Below, one piece after another: positions 23,959 to 34,570 of a DNA stretch of 64,000 nt. Source of the DNA: Mycobacterium sp. MYCO198283. Lineage in GTDB: Bacteria > Actinomycetota > Actinomycetes > Mycobacteriales > Mycobacteriaceae. The notes below the pieces were generated by a model. That model searched no databases. It worked only from the letters and a program-made list of their open reading frames with translations, and had not been told where the DNA came from. The stretch's first letter is position 1, and each line of letters starts with the position of its first letter. A program made the translations under genes and the position numbers. The stretch is from contig NZ_JAJQJI010000007.1 in NCBI RefSeq assembly GCF_021213805.1, forward strand, positions 186,001 through 250,000, written 5' to 3'.

Positions 23959-25410
23959 TCACCGCTGCACCCGCAGGGCGGCCGCGAACATCGCGTCGGT
24001 GCCGTGCCGGTGCGGCCAGAGCTGCACGTGCGGCCCGTCGCCGAGCCGGTCGGCCGGCGCGAACAGCGGCCGGGCGTCCAGCGCGGTCACCGGGTGGCGC
24101 CGCAGCGCGTCCGCCACCACGCCGACGGTCTCCGCGACGTGCGGCGAGCACGTCGCGTACAGCACCACCCCGCCGGGCCGGGTCAGCGCGATCGCCGCCG
24201 CCAGCAGCTCGCGCTGCAACCGGCTCAGCTGCGGCACGTCGGCGGGCTGCCGCCGCCAGCGGGCCTCGGGCCGCCTGCGCAGCGCCCCGAGCCCGGTGCA
24301 CGGCGCGTCCACCAGCACCCGGTCGAAGCCGGAGGTCAGGCCGGCCGATGAGCCGCTTGCGCGAAGAGCGAGGGCGGGGTCGCGGCCGTCGACCCGCAGT
24401 ACGTCGACGTCCAGCCCGGCGGTGTTCTGCTCGACCAGCTCGGCGCGGCGGTCGTTGGGTTCCACGGCGGTCACGCGCGCGCCGCTCGGCGCCCCGAGGG
24501 CCGCCAACAGCGCGGTCTTGCCGCCCGGCCCGGAGCACAGGTCCAGCCAGCGGCCGGCGTCGTCGCCGTCGAGCTCGGCGAGGGTCAACGCGCGGGCGAC
24601 GAGCTGGCTGCCCTCGTCCTGCACCAGCGCGCGCCGCTCGCGGACGGCGGCCAGCCGGCCCGGATCCCCGCCGCCGAGATACACCGCGTACGGCGAATAC
24701 CGGCCGACGGTGCCGTCGGTCTCGGCGGCGAGCTCCGCGGCGGTGGTGACGCCGGGGCGGGCCGCCAGGTGCACGACCGGCCGGTCGTCGTCGCTGGCCA
24801 GCAGCGCCGACAGCTCGCCGGCGTCGGCGCCGAGCGCGTCGGTGAAGGCCTGTGCCACCCACCGCGGATGGGCGTGGACGAACGCGGCGTGTCCGACGGG
24901 GTCGGTGGTTGCGGGCGGCGCCAGCTCGGCGATCCAGGCCGCTTCGTCGCGCCCGGCGATGGTGCGCAGCACCGCGTTGACGAAACCCGCACGCACGGAG
25001 TCGAACTCGATTCCGGCCTGTTCGACGGTGGTCGACACCGCGGCGTGCTGCTCGACGCGGGTGTGCAGCAGCTGGTAGGCGCCGAGTCGCAGCAGGTCCA
25101 GCAGCACCGGGTCGATGCGGTCGATCGGCCGCCCGGCCGCGGCGGCGATCACCGCGTCGAGCAGCCCGCGCATCCGGCAGGTGCCGTAGGTCAGCTCCGT
25201 CGCGAACGCGGCGTCACGGCCGGACATCCCGCGTTCCCGCAGCAGGGCGGGCAGCGCGAGGTTGGCGTAGGCGTCGCGCTCGCTGACCGCGCGCAACACC
25301 TCGAACGCCACCTGGCGGGCCGGGTCGAGCGGAGCGCGCCGCGTTGGTCGGCCGGGACGCCGCTGACCCTTCGGCGGCGGCGGCCGGCGCCGGTCCTCCC
25401 GCGGGCTCAC
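23959..25410 (-). CDS. rsmB: 16S rRNA (cytosine-967-C5)-methyltransferase RsmB (Fmu)
   Basis: 483 aa. Residues 1-25 are a basic, Pro-rich tail. The NusB-like RNA-binding domain spans about 28-170. The Rossmann methyltransferase has [17 protein letters not shown] (SAM), [33 protein letters not shown] and [12 protein letters not shown], with the catalytic Cys pair. Between the SAM-binding strands and VLVDAPC there is an unusual segment, [16 protein letters not shown], encoded by a copy of the interspersed repeat found elsewhere in the window. GTG at 25410 overlaps the fmt stop. Confidence 0.95.
   Translation of the reverse strand: MSPREDRRRPPPPKGQRRPGRPTRRAPLDPARQVAFEVLRAVSERDAYANLALPALLRERGMSGRDAAFATELTYGTCRMRGLLDAVIAAAAGRPIDRIDPVLLDLLRLGAYQLLHTRVEQHAAVSTTVEQAGIEFDSVRAGFVNAVLRTIAGRDEAAWIAELAPPATTDPVGHAAFVHAHPRWVAQAFTDALGADAGELSALLASDDDRPVVHLAARPGVTTAAELAAETDGTVGRYSPYAVYLGGGDPGRLAAVRERRALVQDEGSQLVARALTLAELDGDDAGRWLDLCSGPGGKTALLAALGAPSGARVTAVEPNDRRAELVEQNTAGLDVDVLRVDGRDPALALRASGSSAGLTSGFDRVLVDAPCTGLGALRRRPEARWRRQPADVPQLSRLQRELLAAAIALTRPGGVVLYATCSPHVAETVGVVADALRRHPVTALDARPLFAPADRLGDGPHVQLWPHRHGTDAMFAAALRVQR
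24347..24369. repeat. Short interspersed repeat, copy 2 (in frame inside rsmB)
   Basis: GATGAGCCGCTTGCGCGAAG on the plus strand, followed by AGC. It is the same element as at 99-122 and 43784-43805 with one extra C. On the coding (minus) strand it reads in frame and supplies part of [10 protein letters not shown] in RsmB. Confidence 0.7.
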
Positions 25411-26336
25411 GTCGCCCGCACCTGGTCGCCGAGCCGCGCGCCGCGCGCCCAGGCCGCGGCGTCCATCATCTTCTTGCCCGGCGGCTGGATCTGGTCGAGC
25501 CGCAACGGCACCGAACCGGTGCCGACCAGCACCTCGGCGCGGCCGACCCGCAGCACACCGGGGGGCAGCGGTTCGGCGTCGGTCGCGACGGCGGCCGGAC
25601 CGACCTTGACGCGGGTGTCACCGATCAGGGTCCACGCGCCGGGATTGGGGGTGACCGAGCGGATGCGGCGCTCGACGACGTGCGCCGGCAGGTCCCAGCG
25701 GATGCGGGCGGATTCGACGGTCACCTTCGGCGCTACGCTCACCCCGTCCGCGGGCTGCGGCACCGGCACGAGCGTGCCGTCGGCGATGCCGTCGAGCGTC
25801 GACTCCAGCAGCGCCGCACCGGATTCCGCGAGCCGGGCCAGCAGCGTGCCGGCCGTGTCGGTGGGGCGGATGGGCTCGGTGACGACGCCGTAGACCGGGC
25901 CGGTGTCGAGCGCGGGTTCGATGCGGAACGTGCTGGCTCCGGTGACGGTGTCGCCGGCGGCGATGGCCGCCTGGACGGGCGCGGCGCCGCGCCATGCCGG
26001 CAGCAGCGAGAAGTGCAGGTTGATCCAGCCGTGCGGCGGGACCGCGAGCAGCGGCTCACGCAGCAGCGCACCGTAGGCCACCACCGGGCAGCAGTCGGGC
26101 GCCAGCTCACGCAGCTCCGCCACGAAGTCCGGCGCGTTGGGTGTGGCGGGGCGCAGCAGCGGGAGCCCGGCGTCGAGCGCGAGCCGCGACACCGGCGACG
26201 GGGTGAGCGTGCCGCGGCGCCCCACGGGGGCGTCCGGCCGGCTCAACACGGCGATCACGTCGTGCCGCGGCGAGTCGAGCAGCCGCCGCAGGGCCGGCAG
26301 CGCGGCCTCGGGGGTGCCGGCGAAGACAAGACGCAC
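25407..26336 (-). CDS. fmt: Methionyl-tRNA formyltransferase
   Basis: 309 aa. Formylates initiator Met-tRNA using 10-formyltetrahydrofolate. Hydrolase-like domain with [28 protein letters not shown], and the catalytic region [20 protein letters not shown] (Asn and His; family usually SLLPRWRG, here AWRG), then DTGPVY. The C-terminal OB domain follows GVSVAPKVT. The GTG at 26336 follows TACACT by six nt (leaderless); rsmB is coupled downstream. Confidence 0.96.
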   Translation of the reverse strand: MRLVFAGTPEAALPALRRLLDSPRHDVIAVLSRPDAPVGRRGTLTPSPVSRLALDAGLPLLRPATPNAPDFVAELRELAPDCCPVVAYGALLREPLLAVPPHGWINLHFSLLPAWRGAAPVQAAIAAGDTVTGASTFRIEPALDTGPVYGVVTEPIRPTDTAGTLLARLAESGAALLESTLDGIADGTLVPVPQPADGVSVAPKVTVESARIRWDLPAHVVERRIRSVTPNPGAWTLIGDTRVKVGPAAVATDAEPLPPGVLRVGRAEVLVGTGSVPLRLDQIQPPGKKMMDAAAWARGARLGDQVRAT

Positions 26337-26342
26337 CGCACG

Positions 26343-26348
26343 AGTGTA
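26343..26348 (-). promoter_or_regulatory. -10 box of fmt-rsmB (leaderless)
   Basis: TACACT six nucleotides upstream of the fmt GTG, between priA and fmt. Confidence 0.6.
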
Positions 26349-26396
26349 GAAGCGCCCGATTCCGGCAGCCGGTGGTGCGTCCGCCCGCTCGGCGGG

Positions 26397-28397
26397 TCAG
26401 CCGACGTGCAGCGGGTCGATCTGCACCCGCACCGGTGTCGACGCCTGCCGGGCGCTTTGCACCGCGGTCGCGCGGCGCAGCGCGGCGGCCAGCGCCAGGC
26501 CGTCGCCGCGCGGCACCCGCACCAGCATCCGCACCACCTCGGCGGTCGGATCGAGGCCGGCGGGCCGCCGCGCGCCGACCGGCAGGTCGACGGGGCCGAG
26601 GCAGTCGGCGCCGGGCGGCAGCTCGGCGGCGTCGATCAGCGCCGCCACCGCGTCCGCGGCGCCGTCGAGCGCCGCCAGGTGCGCCGCCGGCGGCAGCCAC
26701 AGCTCGCTGCGGGCCTCGAACTCGGCGTCGGCGTGCCCCACCGGATCCCACCGGATCAGCGCCTGCACCGTGGGCAGCGCCGCGTCGGCGACCGCGACGA
26801 CGGTGCCGCCGTCGGTGCGGGGACGGACCAACGTCGCGACCCCCAGCCAGCGGCGCAGGGTGTCCTCGGCGGCGCGCAGGTCCTGGCGTCCCAACAGCGC
26901 CCAGCTGTCGAGCAGCAGCCCGGCGCCGTAGCCGCCCGCGGCCACCGGCTCGGCGCCGGGGGTGGCGACCACCAGCGCCGGACCGGCGGCGACGGCGTCG
27001 ACGACGGTGTCGCCGCCGGAGGTCACCACCGACGTGCCCGGGAACGCCCGGCCCAACTCCTCGGCGGTGCGGCGCGCCCCCACCACCACGGCGCGCACCG
27101 CGGTGGCGCCGCAGCGCCCGCACCGCAGCGTCGGGTCGGCGCGGCCACACCAGCGGCACACCGCGCCGACGGTCTCCGCCCCGGGCAGCGACAGCGGCCC
27201 GGTGCAGTGGCGGCACCGGGCCACCGCCCGGCAGCGTGCGCACGCCAGCGCCGGGATGTAGCCGCGGCGGGGCACCTGCACGAGCACCGGCAGCCGCTGC
27301 TGCAGCGCCGACCGCGCGGCCCGCAGCGCCACCGACGGCAGCCGCGCGGTTCGGGCCGCGGGGTCGCGCTCGTCGAGGTGGCCGCTGTCGTCCAGGGCGG
27401 CGATCCGTGGCGCCCGGCTCCGCACCACCTGCCGGGCGGCCACCAGGTCGTGCGCCCAGCGGCTGCGCACCAGCGCGTGGGCCTCGGCGGTGCGCGCGTA
27501 CCCGCCGATCAGCGCGGCGCACCGCGACTGATGCGCCCGCAGCATCGCCACCTCGCGGGCGTGCGGGTACGGCGCCCGCGGTTCGGCGAGCGAGTCGTCC
27601 GCGTCGTCCCACACCATGACCAGCCCGAGGTCGGCGACCGGCGCGAACACCGCGCTGCGCGTGCCGATCACGAACCGGCCGCGGCCGCGCAGCACCGCAA
27701 GCCACCGCCGGTACCGCTCGGCCGGGCCGAGGCCGGCCGACAGCGCGACGACTGCCCCGTCGCCCAGCAGCGCCGTGGCCTCCCGGTGCAGCCGGTCGAC
27801 GTCGCGCTGGTCCGGGACGACGGCCAGCGCGCCGCGGCCGGCGCGGACGGTCGCCGCCGCGCACTCGGCGAGCCGCGCCGCCCACGCCTCGCCGGGCAGC
27901 GCCTGCCACACCGCGCGGGCTGCCCGGCCGTCGGCCAGCGCGCCGAGGAACGCCGCGCCGCGCTGGTAGCTCGACCAGGCGGCCGCGTCGACCTCGTCGA
28001 CCAGCAGGATCCCGGCGCCGGTCGGTGTCTCCCGCTCCACCCGGGCGTGGCGCGGCGGGACCGCGAGCCGCAGCACGTCGGCGCGGGTGCCGGCGTAGCG
28101 GGCGGCGACGGCGTCGGTGAGCCGCCGGATGTCGGCGGTCAGCACCGGCTCGGCGGACACGACGCGGTCCAGCCAGCCGAGCCGGCCGGTGTGATCGGTG
28201 TCGGACCGGCGCTCCAGGATGAACGCGTCGACCAGCCGGCCCGAGAACCGCACCCGCACCCGCACCCCTGGCTGCGCGTCGTCGGACTGCTCGGCGTCGA
28301 TGAGGTAGTCGAACTCGCGGTCCAGGTGCGGCACCGTGAGCATCGGCAGCACCCGGGCCACCGGCTCGTGGTCCGCGGGTTGCCGCGCTGCGCTCAC
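26397..28397 (-). CDS. priA: PriA-like primosome protein lacking helicase motifs
   Basis: About 666 aa. The N-terminal DNA-binding domain has LPHLDREFDYLI-like residues (VPHLDREFDYLI) and paired zinc-binding clusters CARCRAVARCRHC and CRWCGRADPTLRCGRCG. The helicase P-loop GxGKT is absent, and the Walker B DEEH is replaced by MVWDDADDSL. This is the known actinobacterial form, probably not a helicase. Start: the frame is open to GTG 28451, but GTG 28397 sits seven nt after TACACC and gives a length nearer other mycobacterial PriA. Replication restart function is inferred from the family. Confidence 0.88.
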   Translation of the reverse strand: MSAARQPADHEPVARVLPMLTVPHLDREFDYLIDAEQSDDAQPGVRVRVRFSGRLVDAFILERRSDTDHTGRLGWLDRVVSAEPVLTADIRRLTDAVAARYAGTRADVLRLAVPPRHARVERETPTGAGILLVDEVDAAAWSSYQRGAAFLGALADGRAARAVWQALPGEAWAARLAECAAATVRAGRGALAVVPDQRDVDRLHREATALLGDGAVVALSAGLGPAERYRRWLAVLRGRGRFVIGTRSAVFAPVADLGLVMVWDDADDSLAEPRAPYPHAREVAMLRAHQSRCAALIGGYARTAEAHALVRSRWAHDLVAARQVVRSRAPRIAALDDSGHLDERDPAARTARLPSVALRAARSALQQRLPVLVQVPRRGYIPALACARCRAVARCRHCTGPLSLPGAETVGAVCRWCGRADPTLRCGRCGATAVRAVVVGARRTAEELGRAFPGTSVVTSGGDTVVDAVAAGPALVVATPGAEPVAAGGYGAGLLLDSWALLGRQDLRAAEDTLRRWLGVATLVRPRTDGGTVVAVADAALPTVQALIRWDPVGHADAEFEARSELWLPPAAHLAALDGAADAVAALIDAAELPPGADCLGPVDLPVGARRPAGLDPTAEVVRMLVRVPRGDGLALAAALRRATAVQSARQASTPVRVQIDPLHVG

Positions 28398-28404
28398 CTG
28401 TGCA

Positions 28405-28410
28405 GGTGTA
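28405..28410 (-). promoter_or_regulatory. Probable -10 of priA
   Basis: TACACC, one mismatch from TANNNT, seven nucleotides before GTG 28397. It is the reason for preferring that start. Confidence 0.35.
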
Positions 28411-28488
28411 GCAGAGCGCACCGACGGCTCACCGGGCGAAGCGCTCACCACGCCGGCGGCCGCTCACCGCCCTGTCGGCCACCGGACG

Positions 28489-28494
28489 TACGGT
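28489..28494 (+). promoter_or_regulatory. -10 box of the lipase gene (leaderless)
   Basis: TACGGT six nucleotides before the ATG at 28501. Confidence 0.6.
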
Positions 28495-28500
28495 GGCGCC

Positions 28501-29442
28501 ATGCCCCGTTCCGGCGACACGCCGCCCATCGACGACATCATGCAGCAGGTATTGCAGGCGGTGCCCTTCGAGCTGTCGGCCGCCGACGGCGTCGAGGTGG
28601 CGCGCCGGCGTTTCCGCGAGCTGCCGCACCGGTCGGTCCATCCGGAATTGGCGGTGTCCGACCGCAGCATCGACGGCCCGGCCGGGTCCATCAGGCTGCG
28701 GATCTACCGGCCGCCGGGCGCCGAGAATCCGCCCGTCGTGCTGTTCTTCCACGGCGGCGGCTTCGCGGTCGGCGACCTCGACACCCACGACGGCACCGCG
28801 CGAGAACACGCGGCCGCCGCCGGTGCCGTCGTGGTGTCGGTCGATTACCGGCTCGCGCCCGAACACCCCTTCCCCGCGGCGGTCGACGACGCCTGGGCGG
28901 CGACGCAGTGGGTCGCCACGCACCCCGCCGAGCTGGCCGCCGACACCTCGCGGCTCGCGGTGGCGGGCGACTCGGCGGGCGGCAACCTCGCCGCCGTGAT
29001 GGCGCTGCGCGCGCGGGATGCGGGCGGACCGGCGATCGCCTTCCAGCTGCTGTGGTACCCGGCCACCACCTGGGACCTGCGCCTGCCGTCGTTCGTCGAG
29101 AACGCCGAGGCGCCGATCCTGTCCACCGGCGCGGTCGCGGCGTTCTCGCGCTGGTATGCCGGGCACCTCGACCTGACGGATCCGCCGCCCTACCTGGCGC
29201 CCGCCCGCGCGGCCGACCTGTCGAACCTGCCGCCCGCCTACATCGCGGTCGCGGGCCACGACCCGCTGCGCGACGACGGCATCCGCTACGCCGAGCTGCT
29301 CGCCGCGGCCGGCGTTCCGGTCGAGCTGCACAACGCCGAGACGCTCGTGCACGGCTACGTCGCCTACACCGGGGTGGTGCCCGCCGCGACCGCCGCCACC
29401 GAGCGGGGGCTGGCGGCCCTGCGGACGGCCCTGTCGTCCTGA
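28501..29442 (+). CDS. Alpha/beta hydrolase of the hormone-sensitive-lipase family (LipH/LipI-like)
   Basis: 313 aa. Oxyanion motif HGGGF at residues 84-88, nucleophile Ser158 in GDSAGG, Asp in AGHDPLRDDG and His in LVHGYVAY complete the catalytic triad. Family members hydrolyse short acyl esters; H37Rv has lipH and lipI at this position. Cytoplasmic (no signal peptide). Divergent from priA and 25 nt ahead of the monooxygenase gene, which has its own -10. Confidence 0.92.
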   Translation: MPRSGDTPPIDDIMQQVLQAVPFELSAADGVEVARRRFRELPHRSVHPELAVSDRSIDGPAGSIRLRIYRPPGAENPPVVLFFHGGGFAVGDLDTHDGTAREHAAAAGAVVVSVDYRLAPEHPFPAAVDDAWAATQWVATHPAELAADTSRLAVAGDSAGGNLAAVMALRARDAGGPAIAFQLLWYPATTWDLRLPSFVENAEAPILSTGAVAAFSRWYAGHLDLTDPPPYLAPARAADLSNLPPAYIAVAGHDPLRDDGIRYAELLAAAGVPVELHNAETLVHGYVAYTGVVPAATAATERGLAALRTALSS

Positions 29443-29455
29443 CCGCCGCGACGCC

Positions 29456-29461
29456 TACAGT
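29456..29461 (+). promoter_or_regulatory. -10 box of the monooxygenase gene (leaderless)
   Basis: TACAGT six nucleotides before the ATG at 29468. Confidence 0.6.
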
Positions 29462-29467
29462 GCCGAC

Positions 29468-30949
29468 ATGAGGACAACACCTGATGTCACCACGCTGATC
29501 GTCGGGGCCGGGTTCTCCGGGATCGGCACCGGCATCGCACTCGACCGCCACGGCTTCGGCGACTACCTGATCGTCGAGGCGGGCGCCGAGCCCGGCGGCA
29601 CCTGGTACTGGAACAGCTATCCGGGCATCGGCGTCGACATCCCGTCGTTCTCCTACCAGTTCTCCTTCGAACCCAACCCGAACTGGACGCGCACCTACGC
29701 GCCGGGCGCCGAGTTGAAGGCCTATGCCGACCACTGCGTCGAGAAGTACGGGCTGCGGCCACGGATCCGGTTCGGCACCGAGGTGACCGGCGCGGCCTAC
29801 GACCCCGACGCGGACCTGTGGCGCATCGACCTGAGCTCCGGCGACCAGCTGACCGCCCGCTACCTGGTCAACGGCTGCGGACCGCTCAACGTGCCGCGGT
29901 TCCCCGACATCGACGGCGTCGAGGGCTTCGGCGGGGTCACCATGCACACCGCCCGCTGGGACCACAGCCAGGACCTCACCGGCAAGCGCGTCGCGATCAT
30001 CGGCACCGGCGCGTCGGCGGTGCAGGTCATCCCGGAGATCGCGCCGCTGGTCGCGCAGCTCACCGTGTTCCAGCGCACGCCCATCTGGTGCTTTCCGAAG
30101 TTCGACGTCCCGCTGCCGCCGGCGGCGCGGCGGGCGGCCCGTATCCCCGGCGCCCGGACCGCGCAGCGACTGCTCAGCCAGGCCTACGTCGAGCTGACGT
30201 TCCCGGTGACCGCGCAGTACGCGACGTACTTCCCGCTCGGCCGGCTCACCGAGCGCTTCGGCCGGCGCTACCTCGAACAGCAGGTGACCGATCCGGAGGT
30301 CCGCGACAAGCTGACGCCGCGCTACGCCGTGGGCTGCAAGCGGCCGGGCTTCCACAACAGCTACCTGGCGACCTACAACCGCGACAATGTCGAGCTCGTC
30401 ACCACGCCCATCGACAAGGTGACCGACAGCGGGGTCGCCACCACCGACGGCGGCCGCTACGACATCGACGTGCTGATCCTGGCGACGGGTTTCAAGGTCA
30501 TGGACGTCGATGCCGTCCCCTACCCGGTGCACGGGCGTGACGAGCTGTCACTGGCCGAGTACTGGCAGCAGCACCGCATGCAGGCCTACGAGGGCGTCAG
30601 CGTGCCGGGGTTCCCGAACTTCTTCACGATCATGGGGCCCTACGGCTACGTCGGCTCGTCGTACTTCGCGCTGATCGAGACGCAGACCCGTCACATCGTC
30701 CGGTGCCTCGCCGAGGCGCGGCGCCGCGGCGCCCGCCGCGTCGAGGTGCGCCCCGAGGCCAACGACCGCTACTTCGCCGAGATGCTGCGCAAACGCCACA
30801 CGCAGATCTTCTGGCAGCGCAGCTGCGCGCTCGCCAACAGCTACTACTTCGACTCCAACGGCGACGTGCCGCTGCGGCGGGCGACGACGTTGGAGGCCGA
30901 CTGGCGCAGCCGCCGGTTCGACCTCGACGACTACCGCTACTCGGCTTAG
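29468..30949 (+). CDS. Flavin-containing Baeyer-Villiger-type monooxygenase (Rv1393c-like)
   Basis: 493 aa. FAD-binding [10 protein letters not shown] near residue 12, the type I Baeyer-Villiger fingerprint F154-x-G-x3-H-x3-W-D ([12 protein letters not shown]), and the NADPH-binding [12 protein letters not shown] near residue 178. The LILATGFK motif precedes the C-terminal substrate domain. Likely inserts oxygen into ketones or aldehydes; the substrate is unknown. Its TAG overlaps the metK TAA in a convergent 4-nt overlap. Confidence 0.93.
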   Translation: MRTTPDVTTLIVGAGFSGIGTGIALDRHGFGDYLIVEAGAEPGGTWYWNSYPGIGVDIPSFSYQFSFEPNPNWTRTYAPGAELKAYADHCVEKYGLRPRIRFGTEVTGAAYDPDADLWRIDLSSGDQLTARYLVNGCGPLNVPRFPDIDGVEGFGGVTMHTARWDHSQDLTGKRVAIIGTGASAVQVIPEIAPLVAQLTVFQRTPIWCFPKFDVPLPPAARRAARIPGARTAQRLLSQAYVELTFPVTAQYATYFPLGRLTERFGRRYLEQQVTDPEVRDKLTPRYAVGCKRPGFHNSYLATYNRDNVELVTTPIDKVTDSGVATTDGGRYDIDVLILATGFKVMDVDAVPYPVHGRDELSLAEYWQQHRMQAYEGVSVPGFPNFFTIMGPYGYVGSSYFALIETQTRHIVRCLAEARRRGARRVEVRPEANDRYFAEMLRKRHTQIFWQRSCALANSYYFDSNGDVPLRRATTLEADWRSRRFDLDDYRYSA

Positions 30950-32166
30950 CCGGCCTCGACGGCGGTCTTGAGTGCCTCGGCCTTGTCGGTCCGCTCCCAC
31001 GGCAGGTCGATGTCGGTGCGGCCGAAGTGGCCGTACGCGGCGGTCGGCGCGTAGATGGGCCGCAGCAGGTCCAGGTCGCGGACGATGGCGCCCGGCCGCA
31101 GGTCGAAGACCTCGCTGATGGCCTTCTCGATCTTGGCCGGGTCGACGGTCTCGCTGCCGAAGGTCTCGACGAACAGCCCGACCGGCGCGGCCTTGCCGAT
31201 GGCGTAGGCGACCTGCACCTCGATGCGGTCGGCCAGGCCGGCCGCGACGACGTTCTTGGCGACCCAGCGCATCGCGTACGCGGCCGAGCGGTCCACCTTC
31301 GACGGGTCCTTGCCGGAGAACGCGCCGCCGCCGTGGCGGGCCCAGCCGCCGTAGGTGTCGACGATGATCTTGCGGCCGGTCAGCCCGGCGTCCCCCATCG
31401 GGCCGCCGAGCACGAACTTGCCGGTGGGGTTGACGAGCAGCCGGAAGTCGGAGGTGTCCATGGTGTCGTGGCCGAGGTCGGCCAGCACGGTGTTGACCAC
31501 CTTCTCCCGGATGTCCGGGGTCAGCGTCCCCTCCAGGTCGATGCCCTCGGCGTGCTGCGTCGAGAGCACCACGGTGTCGAGCCGCACCGGGGTCACACCG
31601 TCGTACTGCACGGTGACCTGCGTCTTGCCGTCGGGCCGCAGGTAGTCGACGACGCCGTTCTTGCGGACCTCGGTCAGCCGGCGGGCGAGCCGGTGCGCCA
31701 GCGCGATCGGCAGCGGCATCAGCTCCGGGGTGTCGCGGATGGCGTAGCCGAACATCAGACCCTGATCGCCCGCGCCCTGCGCATCAAGCGGGTCGCCCGC
31801 ACCCTCGACCCGCGTCTCGTGGGCGGTGTCGACGCCCTGCGCGATGTCGGGCGATTGTGCGCCGATGCCGATGTTCACGCCACAGGTGGTGCCGTCGAAG
31901 CCCTTGTCCGAGGAGTCGTAGCCGACCTCGAGGATCCGCGCGCGGACCGTGTTGGTGATGTCGGCGAACGCTTCCCTCGCCTTGGTGGTGACCTCGCCGA
32001 CGACGTGCACCTGGCCCGTGGTCACCAGTGTCTCGACCGCGACGCGGCTGCCGGGATCCTGCGCGAGCAGGGAGTCGAGCACGGAGTCGCTGATGGCGTC
32101 ACAGATCTTGTCGGGATGTCCTTCGGTCACCGACTCGCTGGTGAACAGCCGACCCTTCGAGCTCAC
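30946..32166 (-). CDS. metK: S-adenosylmethionine synthetase
   Basis: 406 aa. Makes SAM from methionine and ATP. Motifs: [20 protein letters not shown] (ATP and metal), [11 protein letters not shown], the loop [12 protein letters not shown], and [19 protein letters not shown]. Start GTG 32166 with GAAGGGAAG as ribosome-binding site. Leader of about 40 nt from the -10 at 32214-32219; I see no SAM riboswitch in so short a leader. Confidence 0.98.
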   Translation of the reverse strand: MSSKGRLFTSESVTEGHPDKICDAISDSVLDSLLAQDPGSRVAVETLVTTGQVHVVGEVTTKAREAFADITNTVRARILEVGYDSSDKGFDGTTCGVNIGIGAQSPDIAQGVDTAHETRVEGAGDPLDAQGAGDQGLMFGYAIRDTPELMPLPIALAHRLARRLTEVRKNGVVDYLRPDGKTQVTVQYDGVTPVRLDTVVLSTQHAEGIDLEGTLTPDIREKVVNTVLADLGHDTMDTSDFRLLVNPTGKFVLGGPMGDAGLTGRKIIVDTYGGWARHGGGAFSGKDPSKVDRSAAYAMRWVAKNVVAAGLADRIEVQVAYAIGKAAPVGLFVETFGSETVDPAKIEKAISEVFDLRPGAIVRDLDLLRPIYAPTAAYGHFGRTDIDLPWERTDKAEALKTAVEAG

Positions 32167-32213
32167 GTGTACTTCCCTTCGCAGAACCTGCAGGCAGGTG
32201 ATTAGTCGAGCGA

Positions 32214-32219
32214 ATCGTA
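32214..32219 (-). promoter_or_regulatory. -10 box of metK
   Basis: TACGAT on the minus strand, about 48 nt before the metK GTG. A GAAGGG ribosome-binding site follows at 32175-32180. Confidence 0.5.
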
Positions 32220-32314
32220 TCGGTTGCTCGCCTGCCGCCCCGACACACCCAAGACGGTGGCCGACCGCGGCGCAAGTGTTCCACGCACGCCGATCGCGTC
32301 CAATTCCGGGCGCG

Positions 32315-33556
32315 TCAGCCGGCCCGGCTTCGCAGCAGCGCGGCGATCGAGTCGACGATGCGGCTCGACATCAGCGCCTTGGTGCCGTGTTCGAGCGCGG
32401 TCTCGGTGCCGTCGGCGCCCAGCAGCCACCCGTCGTTGTGGTCGACCTCGAAGGCCCGGCCCTCACCGACCGCATTCACGACCAGCAGGTCACACCCTTT
32501 GCGGGCGAGCTTGGCGCGGGCATGGAACAGCACGTCGCCCCGCGCGTCGCCGGTCTCCGCCGCGAACCCGACGATGGCGCGCATGTGCGGCAGCAGGCCG
32601 TCGCGACGCGCGCGGACGGCTCCGGCGAGCACGTCGTCGGTGCGGGTGAGCTCGATGACCGACGGCTCCCCGGCGCCCTTCTTGATCTTGGTGGTCGCGA
32701 CGTGCGTCGGCCGGAAGTCCGCGACCGCGGCGGACATCACCAGCACGTGCGCGTCCGGCAGGTGCTTGGTCACCGCGTCCTTGAGCTGGTCGGCGGAGCT
32801 GATGTGGACGACGTGCACGCCGGCCGGATCGGCCAGGCCGACGGTGTGGCCGGCGATCAGGGTGACCTCGGCGCCGCGCTGTGCGGCGACCCGGGCCACC
32901 GCAAAGCCCTGCTTGCCGGAGCTGCGGTTGCCGATGAACCGGACCGGGTCGATAGCCTCCCGGGTGCCGCCGGCGGTGACGAGCATCTGGTAGCCGGCCA
33001 GGTCGTAGGGCAGGGCGTCGCTGCGCTCGAGCAGCAGCTCGGCCAGCGCCGCGATCTCCTCGGGTTCGGGGAGCCGGCCGGGTCCGGTGTCGCTGCCCGT
33101 GAGCCGGCCCGACGCCGGCTCGAGCACCACGGCGCCGCGGCGGCGCAGCGTCGCCACGTTGTCGACGGTCGCCGGGTGCTGCCACATCTCGGTGTGCATG
33201 GCGGGTGCGAACAGCACCGGGCATCGCGCGGTGAGCAGGGTGGCGGTGAGCAGATCGTCACCGCGGCCGGCCGCGGCGCGCGCCAGCAGGTCGGCGGTCG
33301 CGGGCGCGACGACGACGAGGTCGGCCTGCTTGCCGATCTGCACGTGCGGGACCGCGGGAACGTCGGTGAACACACCGGTCGCGACCGGCTGGCCGGAGAG
33401 CGCCTCGAACGTGGCGGCGCCGACGAACTTGAGCGCCGATTCGGTGGGCACCACCCGCACCGAGTGGCCCGCCTCGGTCAACTGCCGGACGACGGAGCAC
33501 GCCTTGTAGGCGGCGATCCCGCCGGCGACGCCGACGACGATCCGCTTGCGGTCCAT
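32315..33556 (-). CDS. coaBC: Bifunctional phosphopantothenoylcysteine decarboxylase / phosphopantothenate-cysteine ligase
   Basis: 413 aa (dfp). The N-terminal flavodoxin-like CoaC domain (residues 1-185) has [12 protein letters not shown], the PASANT-like [11 protein letters not shown], and the MHTEMW active-site region (usual AMN is APAMHTEMW here). The C-terminal CoaB ligase has [26 protein letters not shown] and the KIKK loop. Third and fourth steps of CoA synthesis from pantothenate. 6 nt after rpoZ, so part of gmk-rpoZ-coaBC. Confidence 0.96.
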   Translation of the reverse strand: MDRKRIVVGVAGGIAAYKACSVVRQLTEAGHSVRVVPTESALKFVGAATFEALSGQPVATGVFTDVPAVPHVQIGKQADLVVVAPATADLLARAAAGRGDDLLTATLLTARCPVLFAPAMHTEMWQHPATVDNVATLRRRGAVVLEPASGRLTGSDTGPGRLPEPEEIAALAELLLERSDALPYDLAGYQMLVTAGGTREAIDPVRFIGNRSSGKQGFAVARVAAQRGAEVTLIAGHTVGLADPAGVHVVHISSADQLKDAVTKHLPDAHVLVMSAAVADFRPTHVATTKIKKGAGEPSVIELTRTDDVLAGAVRARRDGLLPHMRAIVGFAAETGDARGDVLFHARAKLARKGCDLLVVNAVGEGRAFEVDHNDGWLLGADGTETALEHGTKALMSSRIVDSIAALLRSRAG

Positions 33557-33562
33557 GAGCCG

Positions 33563-33883
33563 CTACTCGCCCTCGGTGTGCTCCAGCAGGTCCTGGTGGA
33601 TCTCGCGCAGGGCGATGGACAGCGGCTTTTCCTGCAGACCCGGCTCGACGAGCGGGCCGACGTACTCCAAGATGCCGTCGCCGAGCTGGTTGTAGTAGTC
33701 GTTGATCTGGCGCGCGCGCTTGGCGGCGTAGATCACCAGCGCGTACTTGCTCGACGCGCGGTTGAGCAGCTCGTCGATCGGCGGATTGGTGATGCCCAGC
33801 GGCGTGTCGTACGAGGCGGGGTCGATCCGGGAGTCCAGATCGGTCGCCGGTACGGCGGAGAGGGCGGTGTCGGGCGTGCTCAC
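33563..33883 (-). CDS. rpoZ: RNA polymerase omega subunit
   Basis: 106 aa. Small subunit that helps beta-prime assembly. Signature [32 protein letters not shown] near residue 30. GTG at 33883 is chosen because AGGAGAC lies just upstream (spacing about 9 nt); the open frame continues further but without homology. 85 nt downstream of gmk. Confidence 0.97.
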   Translation of the reverse strand: MSTPDTALSAVPATDLDSRIDPASYDTPLGITNPPIDELLNRASSKYALVIYAAKRARQINDYYNQLGDGILEYVGPLVEPGLQEKPLSIALREIHQDLLEHTEGE

Positions 33884-33968
33884 GTAGAGATGTCTCCTGG
33901 CAGCTGAGGCCGGGCCGAGGGGCGGCTCACCGGCGCAAACGAGGCCTTCGTCGGGAAGGACCGGAACG

Positions 33969-34562
33969 TCACGCCTGCTCCGGCGCGGTTCCCACCAGCA
34001 AGGATACCAATTCCGCGCAAGCATCCTCCAATCGGCGATTGACCACCACCGTGTCGAAGTCCGCTTGGGCGGCCATTTCCTCCCGGGCGGTGGCGAGTCG
34101 GCGGCGGCGAACCTCCGCCGTCTCGGTGCCGCGGCCGGCCAGCCGCGCCTCCAGCGCCTCCCAGCTCGGCGGTGCCAGGAACACCGTGACGACGCTGGGC
34201 AGTGCGGCCTTGATGGCCCGCGCACCGGCCAGGTCGACCTCGATGAGCACCGGCCGGCCGGCGGCGGCCGCAGCCCGGACCGGTTCTGCGGGCGTGCCGG
34301 ACCGGTGCAGCCCACCGTGGATGTCGGCCCACTCGAGCAGTTCCCCGGCGTCGATGAGCTGCTGGAAGCGTTCGGCGTCGACGAAGTGGTAGTCGACGCC
34401 GTCGACCTCGCCCGGCCGCGGTGCGCGCGTGGTCGCCGACACACTGAAGAACAGATCGGGCAGGCGGTCGCGCAGGCACCGGACGACGGACGACTTCCCC
34501 ACCGCGGAGGGACCGGACAGCACCACGACGCGCGGGCTGTCCAGTCCCCCGGGGGCTGACAC
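33969..34562 (-). CDS. gmk: Guanylate kinase
   Basis: About 197 aa. Phosphorylates GMP to GDP. P-loop [10 protein letters not shown] near residue 19, [23 protein letters not shown] (GMP binding), and the lid [19 protein letters not shown] at 34562 is 8 nt after the mihF stop. The mihF-gmk-rpoZ-coaBC order is the conserved mycobacterial one. Confidence 0.96.
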   Translation of the reverse strand: MSAPGGLDSPRVVVLSGPSAVGKSSVVRCLRDRLPDLFFSVSATTRAPRPGEVDGVDYHFVDAERFQQLIDAGELLEWADIHGGLHRSGTPAEPVRAAAAAGRPVLIEVDLAGARAIKAALPSVVTVFLAPPSWEALEARLAGRGTETAEVRRRRLATAREEMAAQADFDTVVVNRRLEDACAELVSLLVGTAPEQA

Positions 34563-34570
34563 GGGGAGCG

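Noticed and set aside
25344..29471. Plus-strand open frame of 1375 codons
   Set aside because: It runs antisense to fmt, priA and parts of the lipase gene, which have clear family motifs. The protein is Arg/Gly/Ala low complexity, a product of GC-rich third positions.
32167..32214. SAM riboswitch in the metK leader
   Set aside because: The leader from the predicted -10 is about 40 nt, too short, and no conserved SAM-I or SAM-IV elements are visible.
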